DNA of 64,000 nucleotides, taken from contig CAJUTC010000004.1 of assembly GCA_910589195.1 (NCBI GenBank), forward strand, positions 1 to 64,000, given 5' to 3'. This DNA is from an uncultured Lachnospiraceae bacterium (GTDB taxonomy: Bacteria > Bacillota > Clostridia > Lachnospirales > Lachnospiraceae). The notes beneath the pieces are model-generated. The model saw only the letters and a program-made list of their open reading frames with translations. It did no database searches and was not told the origin of the DNA. A program made the position numbers and the translations under genes. Within the stretch, counting starts at the first letter, position 1. Each line of letters starts with the position of its first letter. Below, piece after piece: positions 9,580 through 18,268 of this stretch.

Positions 9580-11652
9580 TTAACAATTCTGTTCAATGGG
9601 AGTCCTGCCATAATTACAGATCTGTTCCCATTCTTTTGCTGTTTCAAACGGCCCTGGCATAGGGTTCACCCCTCTCTTTTCCCCGAAATAGTCCCGGTCA
9701 AAAAGAATTGGCGTTCCATCAGGATTCTCAAATTTCTGTTCCGGTTCAAAAGCTTCACCTAAGTATTCGGTGGAAACCATAGGCGTTTCCATTCCCTTCG
9801 GAAGATACTGGGGCAGATTCGTTTCTAACCTGCTGCATCCGTCCTCCTGTTTTACCGACACTAATACCGTATGCTTGGTATCCTCCCGGAAATTCTCTTC
9901 TCTCTTACAAGGCCTTGCGCCGTTAAAGTATAAGTTTCCTCCGGTATAAACAGGAAGGCTTACATAATATTTCGTTCGGTCTTCCGAAGAACCTTCATCC
10001 CCCTCCTTAAAAAACAGGGCTCGGTACTCTTCTTCGGTGGGATAATCGTCAAACGGGCAGGTTCCAACTACCGAATTCTGCGGTTTTACCGGAAATGTTT
10101 CAAACAGGTAATCATACGTTCCCGGCTTATCATTCTGGACAAAAATATTATTATAGAACCGGTTATCTCCGTGGAGAATGGTCATAAAGCCGGCCACCTC
10201 TGTCCTGTGGATCATGTGGTAAGGGGTATATCTGGGGCCTGCGTCCGCCACCTTCCGGCTTCCCTTGTTCATGGTTTCCGTACCGCTTACATTGTTTGTC
10301 CCTTCTCCTACACTTGTGAACGAACCGCAAATCAGATTATGTACAAATGCCGTTCCCTGGGTCGCAATGCGGCAGCTCTGGGGCGACAGCATCAGATTAT
10401 GATCAATTAAGGTAGGGCCATGACTTACCTCCACAAATAAATCTTCTCCGATATCCAACGGCATCTGGAATTTAGACGCTTCCTTTGGCGGGAAATTGTG
10501 GTGGAACAGATTCTGGCTTACTCTGGTACCCTGGGCCTGCCAATCCAGCCAAAGGCCTCTGGTGCAGTGATGAATATGATTTCTGATAATCTGAGTATCG
10601 ATGGCAGCATGAAGTTTAATCCCGCCGATTTCCGCTCCGGAAAGCATATGCCTCCAATTAATATGATGGATATGGTTTTCCTCGATTACAGAGAACACAC
10701 ATCCTAAATGACCTACAATCCCAGCCTGCCCGCAATCATGGATATGGCAGCGCCGGATCGTGTGGGATCCGATCCGCTCTTTTGTCCAGCCCTCTACCTG
10801 AGCCTGGCAAATGGCGTCCCGTTCTGTCTGGGTTCCCTGCTTAAACCGATATTTACTCCACTTATTTTCATTATTAGCCTGAAGATATTTTCCAAGGGAA
10901 ATCCCCACACATTTGGAATGGCGGATCTCACAGTCCTCAATCACCCACCCCTTGCTCCAGTGGGGGCCCACCATCCCTTCCTGATATGCTGTAGGCGGCG
11001 CCCAGGTAGTAGCAGCCTTGCAAATGGAAAAACCGGACAGCGTAATATAACCCACTCCAGTCTGATCCGGATAAAAACAGTTTCTCCGGACATTAATCTC
11101 CACATTCTCCTCATTTGGATTCAAGCCGTGAAAATTTCCGTAAATTACCGTGTTCCCGTCTTCCTGGCAGGTATACCACCGAAACACGGAAAACTCCTTG
11201 TCATTGGACGGCTCAAAGGGAACCGGATGTTCCACAGCCTCCAGGCTGGATGCCTCATACATAGCCTTGTCATTCAAATACACTTCTCCAGTATGGAATG
11301 CCTCTTTGGTGTAGTACCAATCCCCATAAATGACTGTGGTATAAGGGTTGTACGACCCAAATATGCCATTGGGAATCCTGGCCACCCACACCTGTTCCCG
11401 ATAAGGCTTCCAATTTTTCACCGGCTCCGCTCCGGTAATCACGCTTTTTCCCATCACCTGAGCCTGATAGCGAATGGTCTGTTCAGGTGTGCCACCCTGC
11501 CTTGGATTCACATATTCACGGTAAATCCCCGGGGCTACCAAAACTTGATCTCCAGGCTGTGCCACATTTGCCGCATCCTGAATCCGTTTAAACGGAAATT
11601 CCTTCGTACCATTCCCGTCCCATCCCCCATCGCATGAAACGTAATAAATCAT
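9580..11652 (-). CDS. GH120 beta-xylosidase
   Basis: A 690-residue right-handed beta-helix glycosidase that I recognise as family GH120 (compare the Thermoanaerobacterium and Bifidobacterium beta-xylosidases). Motifs align closely: NPYTTVIYGDWYY, VEINVRRNCFYP, KGWVIEDCEI and GGIKLHAAID. The family nucleophile Asp in LWLDW is Asp370 and the acid/base Glu in LFVEVSHGP is Glu408. They are 38 residues apart, against 23 in the Thermoanaerobacterium enzyme as I recall it, so about 15 residues are inserted. There is no signal peptide; it would release xylose from xylo-oligosaccharides in the cytoplasm. The ATG at 11652 is chosen because TAAGGAGGGG lies 3-13 nt upstream; a longer reading frame adds 19 unlikely residues. 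Confidence 0.93.
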   Translation of the reverse strand: MIYYVSCDGGWDGNGTKEFPFKRIQDAANVAQPGDQVLVAPGIYREYVNPRQGGTPEQTIRYQAQVMGKSVITGAEPVKNWKPYREQVWVARIPNGIFGSYNPYTTVIYGDWYYTKEAFHTGEVYLNDKAMYEASSLEAVEHPVPFEPSNDKEFSVFRWYTCQEDGNTVIYGNFHGLNPNEENVEINVRRNCFYPDQTGVGYITLSGFSICKAATTWAPPTAYQEGMVGPHWSKGWVIEDCEIRHSKCVGISLGKYLQANNENKWSKYRFKQGTQTERDAICQAQVEGWTKERIGSHTIRRCHIHDCGQAGIVGHLGCVFSVIEENHIHHINWRHMLSGAEIGGIKLHAAIDTQIIRNHIHHCTRGLWLDWQAQGTRVSQNLFHHNFPPKEASKFQMPLDIGEDLFVEVSHGPTLIDHNLMLSPQSCRIATQGTAFVHNLICGSFTSVGEGTNNVSGTETMNKGSRKVADAGPRYTPYHMIHRTEVAGFMTILHGDNRFYNNIFVQNDKPGTYDYLFETFPVKPQNSVVGTCPFDDYPTEEEYRALFFKEGDEGSSEDRTKYYVSLPVYTGGNLYFNGARPCKREENFREDTKHTVLVSVKQEDGCSRLETNLPQYLPKGMETPMVSTEYLGEAFEPEQKFENPDGTPILFDRDYFGEKRGVNPMPGPFETAKEWEQICNYGRTPIEQNC

Positions 11653-11670
11653 GTTACCCCTCCTTATAAT

Positions 11671-11720
11671 GCGCACGTGCGCTTTAATAGAAGCATAACA
11701 CCTTTTCAATCCTGTATCAA
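11671..11720 (-). promoter_or_regulatory. Promoter and operator of the GH120 gene
   Basis: Minus strand: -35 TTGATA (11715-11720), 17-bp spacer, -10 TATGCT (11692-11697). The perfect 12-bp palindrome GCGCACGTGCGC (11671-11682) follows at about +4 to +15, directly before the ribosome site. The position and CG centre fit a LacI-family repressor operator. Confidence 0.8.
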
Positions 11721-11820
11721 CCTTTTTTTGTCACTATCCCACAAATTTTATGTATTTCACAATATTTTCATTTACAAATTGTTGATTTTCACTATATTAA
11801 AATCCATATTTTTTCCTATT

Positions 11821-11911
11821 TGCACGTGCACATACTTTTTCCTTTTGTTACTTTTCATCAATTGTTTCTTTTCTTTTAAAATTTTCGTAAATTTTAATGC
11901 CCACGTGAGCA
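11821..11911. promoter_or_regulatory. Two further CACGTG-centred palindromes upstream of GH120
   Basis: TGCACGTGCA (11821-11830, perfect) and TGCCCACGTGAGCA (11898-11911, one mismatch between the arms) share the CACGTG core with the operator at 11671. Three sites within 240 bp suggest cooperative binding or looping by a LacI protein. The remaining sequence from 11720 to 12060 is very A/T-rich and shows no gene. Confidence 0.6.
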
Positions 11912-12060
11912 TAATGCAGGGCACGATCCTGCTTTTCCTTTCTAACCCTATGCCATTTCAGAACACTGCAATAAAGGAAAGTGCCATGATCCTTCCATAT
12001 GGGCACCCATCCGTAAAGCGCTTCCATATGTTCTAATTATTCCTGGTATGTTTTCAGTTG

Positions 12061-13107
12061 TTATGGCATAAAATTTTGAGGAATGCAAATGCGCAATTCT
12101 GTATAATATTTTTCCTGTTCCGGCTGTCTTCCAAAAACCAGCAATTCAAATAAAAACTGAAGGGGAAGCATTCCCTGGCTCTCCGGATCCTGAGAAATGG
12201 TTGCTGTCAATATCCCTTCCCGGAGCAGGGCAACTGCCTCCTTTGTCATGTCATTTGTAATTATTTTAATGTTTCGATCCCCTGCCACCTTCTTAATGGC
12301 ACGGCAGGCGGCATAGTCACCTGGATTTACCAGATAAACCGCATCCATTTCCTGCTCCCGGCTGAGAACCTCCATTACCACATCGTAACAGTCCAGAATA
12401 TCCCGAGGCAGAAGATATTGCCCTACGATCTCAATCTTTGGGTAACGCTCTTCTATTTCCTGCAAAAATCCTTCCACCCGCCCTTGATAATTAGGCGAAT
12501 GAAAGGCTTTCTTAGATCCTCCAACTGTAAATATTCCTACTCTGCCTTTAGCGTCTGTACAAAGACCTAACAGGCCGGCGGCTATTCGGCCAGATTTCTT
12601 ATAATCGCATCCTACGTAGCAGCTTCTTGGAACCTGCTCATCATCAATATTATAAAAAATCACAGGGATTTGAAGCACTTGGGCCTTTTCAATCATTTGC
12701 TGGATAACTGGATCCTCCTGCCCTACCGCAGCCATTCCGTCACAGCAGAACTCCTCCACCAGTCTTTTTTCCTCCTCCGGGCTAAGTGGCGCTTCCCGAT
12801 CAATGGTATAAAAATCCACTGTTATTCCAATTTTTTCCAAGTCCTTTGCCTTTTTCATTGCCCCTTGGCGGATCTCTTCATGCAGCACCGCTGTTTCTCC
12901 TTTTATAGAGCAAAATGCAAGGTGAAGCTTTCTTTTTTTTGCCGCCAGCACTTGTCCCGTTTCATCCGGGCAATAGTTTAACTCCCGCAAAGCGCTTTTC
13001 ACACGCTCCGCTGTTTCCGGTCTTACTGACCCCCGTTGGTTTAAAACCCGATCCACAGTCCTTCTGGACACTCCTGCCTTCTGGGCAACCTGTTTCAATG
13101 TGGCCAT
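12061..13107 (-). CDS. LacI-family regulator, probable controller of GH120
   Basis: A 348-residue LacI-family protein: HTH at residues 3-22 (TLKQVAQKAGVSRRTVDRVL), hinge helix, and a periplasmic-binding-protein-like effector domain. The start has AAGGAGG 7-10 nt upstream. It lies 408 nt upstream of the GH120 gene in the same direction; the CACGTG-centred palindromes in that gap are the likely binding sites (inference). It is a paralogue of the LacI gene at 8314-9345 with the same VDRVLNQRG signature. Confidence 0.9.
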   Translation of the reverse strand: MATLKQVAQKAGVSRRTVDRVLNQRGSVRPETAERVKSALRELNYCPDETGQVLAAKKRKLHLAFCSIKGETAVLHEEIRQGAMKKAKDLEKIGITVDFYTIDREAPLSPEEEKRLVEEFCCDGMAAVGQEDPVIQQMIEKAQVLQIPVIFYNIDDEQVPRSCYVGCDYKKSGRIAAGLLGLCTDAKGRVGIFTVGGSKKAFHSPNYQGRVEGFLQEIEERYPKIEIVGQYLLPRDILDCYDVVMEVLSREQEMDAVYLVNPGDYAACRAIKKVAGDRNIKIITNDMTKEAVALLREGILTATISQDPESQGMLPLQFLFELLVFGRQPEQEKYYTELRICIPQNFMP

Positions 13108-13283
13108 ACAATTCCTCCTTTTTGCCCCAACCCAAATACCCTAACAGGCCATCTAAACATGCATTAACCAGTTTTATGCCTTAAGACGCATTGCGTCGTG
13201 ACCGGTTTTCTTTCCTCTCGCAAAGGCATCCTTTGGAAAGCTTGTATCCGATAAGAATTTTAAAGGGCTTTCCTACCGCGATG

Positions 13284-13320
13284 AAAAAGAAAAGCGCATG
13301 GCTTCCCAACCATAGCGCTC
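13284..13320 (-). terminator. Terminator of tRNA-Pro
   Basis: Minus strand: AGCGCTATGG pairs with CCATGCGCT across an 8-nt loop and is followed by TTTCTTTTTC. It lies about 60 nt past the tRNA 3' end. Confidence 0.8.
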
Positions 13321-13376
13321 TTAAATCAATCCTGTTTAAAAAAGGGTATGTACCGGCTGCGGCGGTACATAAAGCA

Positions 13377-13451
13377 TCGGGGTGACAGGATTCGAACCTG
13401 CGGCCTCCTGGTCCCAAACCAGGCGCTCTAGCCAAGCTGAGCCACACCCCG
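13377..13451 (-). tRNA. tRNA-Pro (TGG)
   Basis: A complete cloverleaf on the minus strand: acceptor CGGGGTG (13445-13451) pairs with CACCCCG (13378-13384). D-arm GGCTCAGCTTGG, anticodon loop TTTGGGA (anticodon TGG) and T-loop GTTCGAATCC are all recognisable. No CCA is encoded. Confidence 0.97.
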
Positions 13452-13461
13452 TAATGTGGAT

Positions 13462-13490
13462 AGTATAACCCATACACATTGAAATGTCAA
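13462..13490 (-). promoter_or_regulatory. Promoter of tRNA-Pro
   Basis: Minus strand: consensus -35 TTGACA (13485-13490), exactly 17 bp, -10 TATACT (13462-13467). It starts the tRNA about 5 nt downstream. Confidence 0.88.
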
Positions 13491-13773
13491 TACCTTCTGA
13501 CAATGCCTATTTTTAAATCCCGTATTTTTTTATCGGGCAAGGGGTGATTTCAGATGTCAAAAACCATAAGCAGACTGGAACCCTTCCAGGGCGGTTTCAT
13601 CCGCAATCTTTCAGTCCCAGCCTGTGTTATGACATATCACCATTTTTAAAGTTGGGCGTTTGCCGCTGGGCAATCCCTAAATCCATGTGAAATGGAACAA
13701 GAAATATTTAAAAAAGACGGTTTCTGTGGATCCACTTCCACATCTGCCGCCAAATGGATTCCCCGGCTTCTCT
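13491..13773. other. Intergenic stretch without a gene
   Basis: From the tRNA-Pro promoter to the end of the phosphodiesterase gene I see no convincing gene. A weak hairpin (TGTGGA/TCCACA near 13725-13745) followed on the minus strand by TTTTTT near 13713 may terminate the RdgB-phosphodiesterase transcript. Confidence 0.5.
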
Positions 13774-14274
13774 TCAATCCAGGAAATGCTGGGTAAAATG
13801 GGCAGCCCCCTTTTCATCCAGCTCCATAATCATATAAGACGGGCGCCTTCCTTCCTGCCTGGGATAGGATAAGCTTCCCGGATTCAACAAGATAATTCCG
13901 TGGCTGTCGTCAAAATACGGCCTGTGGGTATGGCCAAACATGGCAATATCAAAGTCTGCCGCTTTGGCATCTGCCATAAGCTGCTCCGCGCCCAGGGACA
14001 CATTGTAATAGTGGCCGTGGGTCAAAAGCACCCGGTACGTTCCAATCTCAATCTCCCGCTCCTTGTCCAGGGAAGAGAAAAAGTCATTATTCCCACGTAC
14101 CATCTGCATCTGGCAGCCTGGGTTCACCCATTCCGGAATAAACATTTCACTTCCTTCCGAATCCCCCAAGTGGATCAGCATGTCAATCGGCGAGGTTTCT
14201 TCAATCACCTTTTTTAAATTATCATCCTTTCGATGGGTATCGCTTACAATAAGGATTTTCATAGTACTTCTCAT
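13774..14274 (-). CDS. YfcE/MJ0936-family metallophosphodiesterase
   Basis: A 166-residue calcineurin-like phosphoesterase with the dinuclear metal motifs SDTHR (residues 10-14), HLGDSEG, VRGNNDF, LTHGHYY and FGHTH. Proteins of this family hydrolyse phosphodiesters in vitro; physiological substrates are uncertain. It overlaps the RdgB gene by 4 nt (ATGA), so translation is coupled, and its ribosome site lies inside rdgB. Pairing of rdgB with such a phosphodiesterase is common in Firmicutes. A paralogue lies at 17588-18181. Confidence 0.9.
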   Translation of the reverse strand: MRSTMKILIVSDTHRKDDNLKKVIEETSPIDMLIHLGDSEGSEMFIPEWVNPGCQMQMVRGNNDFFSSLDKEREIEIGTYRVLLTHGHYYNVSLGAEQLMADAKAADFDIAMFGHTHRPYFDDSHGIILLNPGSLSYPRQEGRRPSYMIMELDEKGAAHFTQHFLD

Positions 14275-14879
14275 ACATTTCCTCCGTACAATGACGCTAA
14301 TTTACCTTTCATAGCCTCCAGCGCCTTTCCCCGATGGCTGATCCGGTTTTTCTGTTCTATGGTTAATTCCGCGCTGGTAACGCCAAACTCGGGGATATAA
14401 AGAATGGGATCGTAGCCAAAGCCGCCGCTTCCTGCCGGTTTTTGGGCAATCAGGCCTTCCATTGTTTCCTCCGTATGTAATACCTGGCCATCCGGCAAAA
14501 CTGCCGCAATATTGCATACAAACCGCGCCGTCCGCTCTTTGCCCCTGGCTTCTTTCAGACGGTCAATAATCGCCTGGTTCTTGAGCGCGTAGGAGGTATC
14601 TTCCCCCAGATAACGGGCGGAATAAATCCCCGGATCCCCGCCAATATAGTCCACCACCAGCCCAGAATCATCTGCCAGAACAATCCCCCCTATTTCGTTC
14701 CATACCGCTAACGCTTTAATTTCCGCGTTTTCCCCGAAGGTGTTACCGTCCTCCTGAATTGCCGGGTCAGCTCCGGCTTCCTTCATAGACAAAACTTCCA
14801 TTCCCAAATCCGATAGAATCAGGCGGATTTCCTGCATCTTCCCCTCATTTTGAGTAGCAAACACAATTCGTTCTTTCAT
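14271..14879 (-). CDS. rdgB: XTP/dITP diphosphatase (RdgB/HAM1 family)
   Basis: A 202-residue nucleotide-pool cleaning enzyme that hydrolyses dITP and XTP to monophosphates. Family signatures are TQNEGKMQEI near the N-terminus (substrate loop), ADDSGLVVD (metal and catalytic Asp pair, about residue 69), the ArgTyr-Leu segment YSARYLG and the C-terminal SHRGKALE motif. The length is normal. The start has a strong GGGAGGAAAG site. Confidence 0.95.
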   Translation of the reverse strand: MKERIVFATQNEGKMQEIRLILSDLGMEVLSMKEAGADPAIQEDGNTFGENAEIKALAVWNEIGGIVLADDSGLVVDYIGGDPGIYSARYLGEDTSYALKNQAIIDRLKEARGKERTARFVCNIAAVLPDGQVLHTEETMEGLIAQKPAGSGGFGYDPILYIPEFGVTSAELTIEQKNRISHRGKALEAMKGKLASLYGGNV

Positions 14880-14955
14880 CTTTCCTCCCTTTCCCTTCTG
14901 AGTGCTGTCCTTGGAATGTTTGTTCCATTTCCCTGCCCTGCCGGCTTCCAGCCCC

Positions 14956-16428
14956 CTAACGCTCTATGGTATAGGCTTTCAGGCACAGATTGCACTGCTG
15001 GCTGTCCTCAGCGCGAACCCATTGTTTTCCGTCAGAGCTTAAGTAGCCTTCCCCATCTGACAAATCTACATTTGCCCCATTCTCCGGAACCTGATATTCA
15101 ATGGCCACAGGATGCACTGCTCCAGGCGTGCGGATCTTTACCGCCACCCAAAAGGCCTCTCCCGGCTCTAGCGGGATTTCCCGGGAAAGCTCTACTGTGT
15201 AAAAGCCGGCATCCTGAAATGTTCCAGAAGCCAGTACTTTTTCTAGCGTGATCCCCTCTCCGCTTACAGATCCGGTTTTCCCGTAAACCTCATAGCTGGT
15301 GCCAGGCATAGTGGCATAAAACCCAACTGCCTTGAGCATCTCCCTTCCTCTGGCCTGATACCTGTTGGCAAAATATGCCTCCTCACGCCCATATCCTACC
15401 TGGCCAATCCATCCGCACAGATCCGACTGGTAAATTCCGGTATAATAATCCGGATCTGTAATACCCGAATACAAAACATTCACATCGCCAATGTTGGTAT
15501 CATAATAAGACACATAAAAACAGCCTTCTTCACCAAAATCCGGCCCCCAGCTATTTAAACAGATAAAGGCGCCGTCGCCTTCAGGTTCATTATTAAAGCG
15601 CTCTTTCGGATAATGGTCATCCCATCCGATAATCACCACATTATGATTGGCCCGCTGGCTTCCGGGATAATAATAGCTGACCGTTTCTTTATTGTAGTAG
15701 CGATCCGTATCAGAAGAATTCTGCAGCCTGGTAAACAGAGAACTCTGAACACCTCCGGTCTGGTAAACCGCCCTTTTGATCCGGTCATAGTTTTTCGGCT
15801 CCAAGATCCGCACTTCCTGTACATGTTTGGATGGGGCTAACCCATCCGGCGAATGTCCATCCCCATAAGGATCTTCTTCCTCTGTTACCGGCCCCTGCCA
15901 GGCCAGCAGATATGCCATAGACATGGCATACTGGCCGCCCTCTTCCTGCCCCAGAAAAAAGCTGTTTTTCAGTGACATGTGATCCTCAGAAAAATCCCAC
16001 ACTTCATCTGGAAGAAGAACAGTTTCCATGGCCATGAGAGAAGAAAATGCCCAGCAAGTCCCTAAATTCCCCTGATCTCCTGCCTTGGGCATCCGCCCCA
16101 TTTCCCGATAGTCAAACCGCTCCGGAAGAAGCAGCTGGTCTTCTTTGCCTTCCAAAATAGCTTCTGATGATTCAAAGCCCTCCGTCTGCTGGTTCATCTC
16201 CCTTTGTGGTTTCTCTTCCCCCTGCTGATTCATATCCCTTTGCTGTTCCTTTACTTCCCGCTGATCCGCTTCCACGGATTCCTGTTTCGTGAAACCCTCT
16301 GTTGCGTCCTCCCGCTTTCGCTGCCCACAGCCTGTAAAACCAATTCCAATTCCCGCAGCCACTGCCCCAATCAAAAACAGTTTTCCCTTTTTCTTCCAAA
16401 AACATAATGTTTTACCGCTTTCTCTCAA
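14956..16428 (-). CDS. C1 (papain-family) cysteine peptidase lipoprotein
   Basis: A 490-residue exported protein. A Lys-rich start and hydrophobic core end in the lipobox FTGC (Cys34). Residues about 40-95 are a charged Gln/Glu linker containing two near copies of QREMNQQ. The C1 peptidase domain follows with Gln119 (oxyanion), Cys125 in GTCWAFSS, His262 in NHNVVIIGWDD and Asn292 in LNSWG, all in order. The last 150 residues form a beta-rich domain of the kind often found after clostridial C1 domains. The start is a TTG 6 nt after AGGAAA, overlapping the methyltransferase stop by 4 nt. Target unknown; it should act at the outer face of the membrane. Confidence 0.9.
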   Translation of the reverse strand: MRESGKTLCFWKKKGKLFLIGAVAAGIGIGFTGCGQRKREDATEGFTKQESVEADQREVKEQQRDMNQQGEEKPQREMNQQTEGFESSEAILEGKEDQLLLPERFDYREMGRMPKAGDQGNLGTCWAFSSLMAMETVLLPDEVWDFSEDHMSLKNSFFLGQEEGGQYAMSMAYLLAWQGPVTEEEDPYGDGHSPDGLAPSKHVQEVRILEPKNYDRIKRAVYQTGGVQSSLFTRLQNSSDTDRYYNKETVSYYYPGSQRANHNVVIIGWDDHYPKERFNNEPEGDGAFICLNSWGPDFGEEGCFYVSYYDTNIGDVNVLYSGITDPDYYTGIYQSDLCGWIGQVGYGREEAYFANRYQARGREMLKAVGFYATMPGTSYEVYGKTGSVSGEGITLEKVLASGTFQDAGFYTVELSREIPLEPGEAFWVAVKIRTPGAVHPVAIEYQVPENGANVDLSDGEGYLSSDGKQWVRAEDSQQCNLCLKAYTIER

Positions 16429-17591
16429 ATCAGGTTTCCTGCTTTCTTTCCAGGCGGCTTGGGCCCCAGAAACTGATAATAATAGGTTTTCATCATTCCA
16501 TTATAAATCTTCCGGTTTTTATCTGCTTTCCGCCCCATATCAGCTTCTGCGTTCTCATAAGCTGTAATCAGGTAGGCTGACCAGGAATCCAAAGCCCTAA
16601 ACCGTTCCCCAAGCTCCCGGTAAAGGGCAGGCAGTTTCTCTTTTTCCTCCAAGCGTTCTCCGTAAGGGGGATTGGTTATTAAAAATCCATACTTTTTCGG
16701 ATGACTTAAATCCTTTACCGGACGCTGCTGAAAATGAATCATGTGATCCACTCCGGCCCGTTTTGCATTGGCTCTGGCGGCTTTTATCATATCCTTGTCA
16801 AGGTCATAACCCTGGATATCTGTCTTCACCTTCCGATCCACTAATTCCTGTGCCTCATCCATTGTTTCGTACCAGCGCTTTCGAGGTATCAAGTTCTTCC
16901 AATCCTCCGCTAAAAAGGAACGGTTCATTCCAGGCGCGATATTAGCCGCCATCATAGCCGCCTCAATGGGAAACGTTCCGCTTCCGCAAAATGGATCCAC
17001 TAAAATCCGATCCCGGTTCCAAGGCGTCAACATAATCAATGCCGCCGCCAGAGTTTCCGTAATCGGAGCCTTACCTACCAGTGTGCGGTATCCACGTTTA
17101 TGGAGGGAGTCCCCGCTGGTATCAATTCCTATGGTTACCATATCTTTATACAAAAAAACCCGCAGCGGATAGCTGCTTCCTGTTTCTGGAAACCAGGCCA
17201 TCCCATATTGCCCTTTCATCCGTTCCACCATAGCCTTTTTCATAATGGACTGGATATCCGATGGGCTAAATAGCTTACTTTTTATGGAAGACGCTTTTGC
17301 TACCCAAAACCTTCCGTCTTTCGGCAAATACGCTTCCCAGGGAATATCCCTTGTTTTCTGGAACAGCTCCTCAAAGTCAGACGCCCGGAAACTTCCCACC
17401 TTTAGCAACACCCGCTCCGCGGTCCGCAAGAATACATTCGCACGGCAAATAGCCTCGTCGTCGCCAATAAACGTTACCCTTCCATCCTCAACTTTGGAAA
17501 TCTCATATCCCAGATCCAGTATTTCTTTTTTCAGCACTGCTTCCAGGCCAAAATGACACGGCGCCAGCAGCTCATATATGTTCTTTCTCAT
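16425..17591 (-). CDS. THUMP-domain 23S rRNA (guanine-N2)-methyltransferase, RlmL-N/YpsC type
   Basis: A 388-residue class I RNA methyltransferase. An N-terminal ferredoxin-like plus THUMP region covers residues about 1-160, then a Rossmann domain with the SAM loop DPFCGSGTFPIEA (199-211), the acidic GYDLD motif (about 261-265) and the catalytic NPPY (307-310). The length and order match the Firmicutes YpsC/RlmL group that methylates G2445-type positions of 23S rRNA. Its start overlaps the upstream phosphodiesterase gene and its stop overlaps the peptidase gene, each by 4 nt. Confidence 0.92.
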   Translation of the reverse strand: MRKNIYELLAPCHFGLEAVLKKEILDLGYEISKVEDGRVTFIGDDEAICRANVFLRTAERVLLKVGSFRASDFEELFQKTRDIPWEAYLPKDGRFWVAKASSIKSKLFSPSDIQSIMKKAMVERMKGQYGMAWFPETGSSYPLRVFLYKDMVTIGIDTSGDSLHKRGYRTLVGKAPITETLAAALIMLTPWNRDRILVDPFCGSGTFPIEAAMMAANIAPGMNRSFLAEDWKNLIPRKRWYETMDEAQELVDRKVKTDIQGYDLDKDMIKAARANAKRAGVDHMIHFQQRPVKDLSHPKKYGFLITNPPYGERLEEKEKLPALYRELGERFRALDSWSAYLITAYENAEADMGRKADKNRKIYNGMMKTYYYQFLGPKPPGKKAGNLI

Positions 17592-18181
17592 CCTTTTTTC
17601 TCTTCTTCCATTCCGTCAATGGTTTCCAGACTCAGGCTTCTCACCACATCCCCTTCAAAGGAGCGGATTTGGAATACCCCGTCTTTAAGAAGACCATAGG
17701 TAGCTGGATTTCCGCCTTTGGGGATGGAAACAGAACCTGGATTTAATATTCCAATCCGCCCGATTCCCTCTGCCTCCATATATTCTGCCATCAGCAGATG
17801 GGTGTGTCCCTGAATCAGGATATCTCCTTTCTGCATAGGAGGCAGGAAATCTTTTCCAAACACATGGCCATGAGTCGCGTAGAAAGTTTGCTCTCCAAAA
17901 ACAAGCAGACCATAATCTGCCATAACCGGAAACTCCAGTACCATCTGATCCACCTCAGTATCACAGTTTCCCCTTACGGCGTAAATTACATGTTTATACT
18001 GATTTAACATGGCGATTACTTCCTTAGGAGCATATTCCTTTGGCAAATCATTTCGGGGGCCATGATACAGCAAATCACCCAAAAGTACCAGACGTTCCGC
18101 CCCCAAGGATCGGAATGTATCCAAAAGCCTTTTGCAGCCCCAGGCCGAACCGTGGATATCCGACGCAAACATAATTTTCAT
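17588..18181 (-). CDS. YfcE-type phosphodiesterase (second copy)
   Basis: A 197-residue calcineurin-like phosphoesterase with SDIHGS (residues 7-12), LLGDLLYHGPRND, VRGNCD, ATHGH and QGHTH. These metal ligands define the YfcE group, which is a little longer than the MJ0936 type at 13774. It is the first gene of a translationally coupled trio with the rRNA methyltransferase and the C1 peptidase. The substrate is not known from sequence. Confidence 0.9.
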   Translation of the reverse strand: MKIMFASDIHGSAWGCKRLLDTFRSLGAERLVLLGDLLYHGPRNDLPKEYAPKEVIAMLNQYKHVIYAVRGNCDTEVDQMVLEFPVMADYGLLVFGEQTFYATHGHVFGKDFLPPMQKGDILIQGHTHLLMAEYMEAEGIGRIGILNPGSVSIPKGGNPATYGLLKDGVFQIRSFEGDVVRSLSLETIDGMEEEKKG

Positions 18182-18268
18182 ATATGAGTTCTCCTTATCC
18201 TGCTATTTCACAGTTTTACAACACTTCTACTATTTTATAGCGTTTACCGTATATCTGTCAATGAAGTT

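Noticed and set aside
10708..11637. 309-codon open frame antisense to GH120
   Set aside because: It lies entirely opposite a well-recognised glycosidase, has no family motif and no ribosome site.
13181..13477. 98-codon open frame over tRNA-Pro
   Set aside because: It overlaps the complete tRNA and its promoter.
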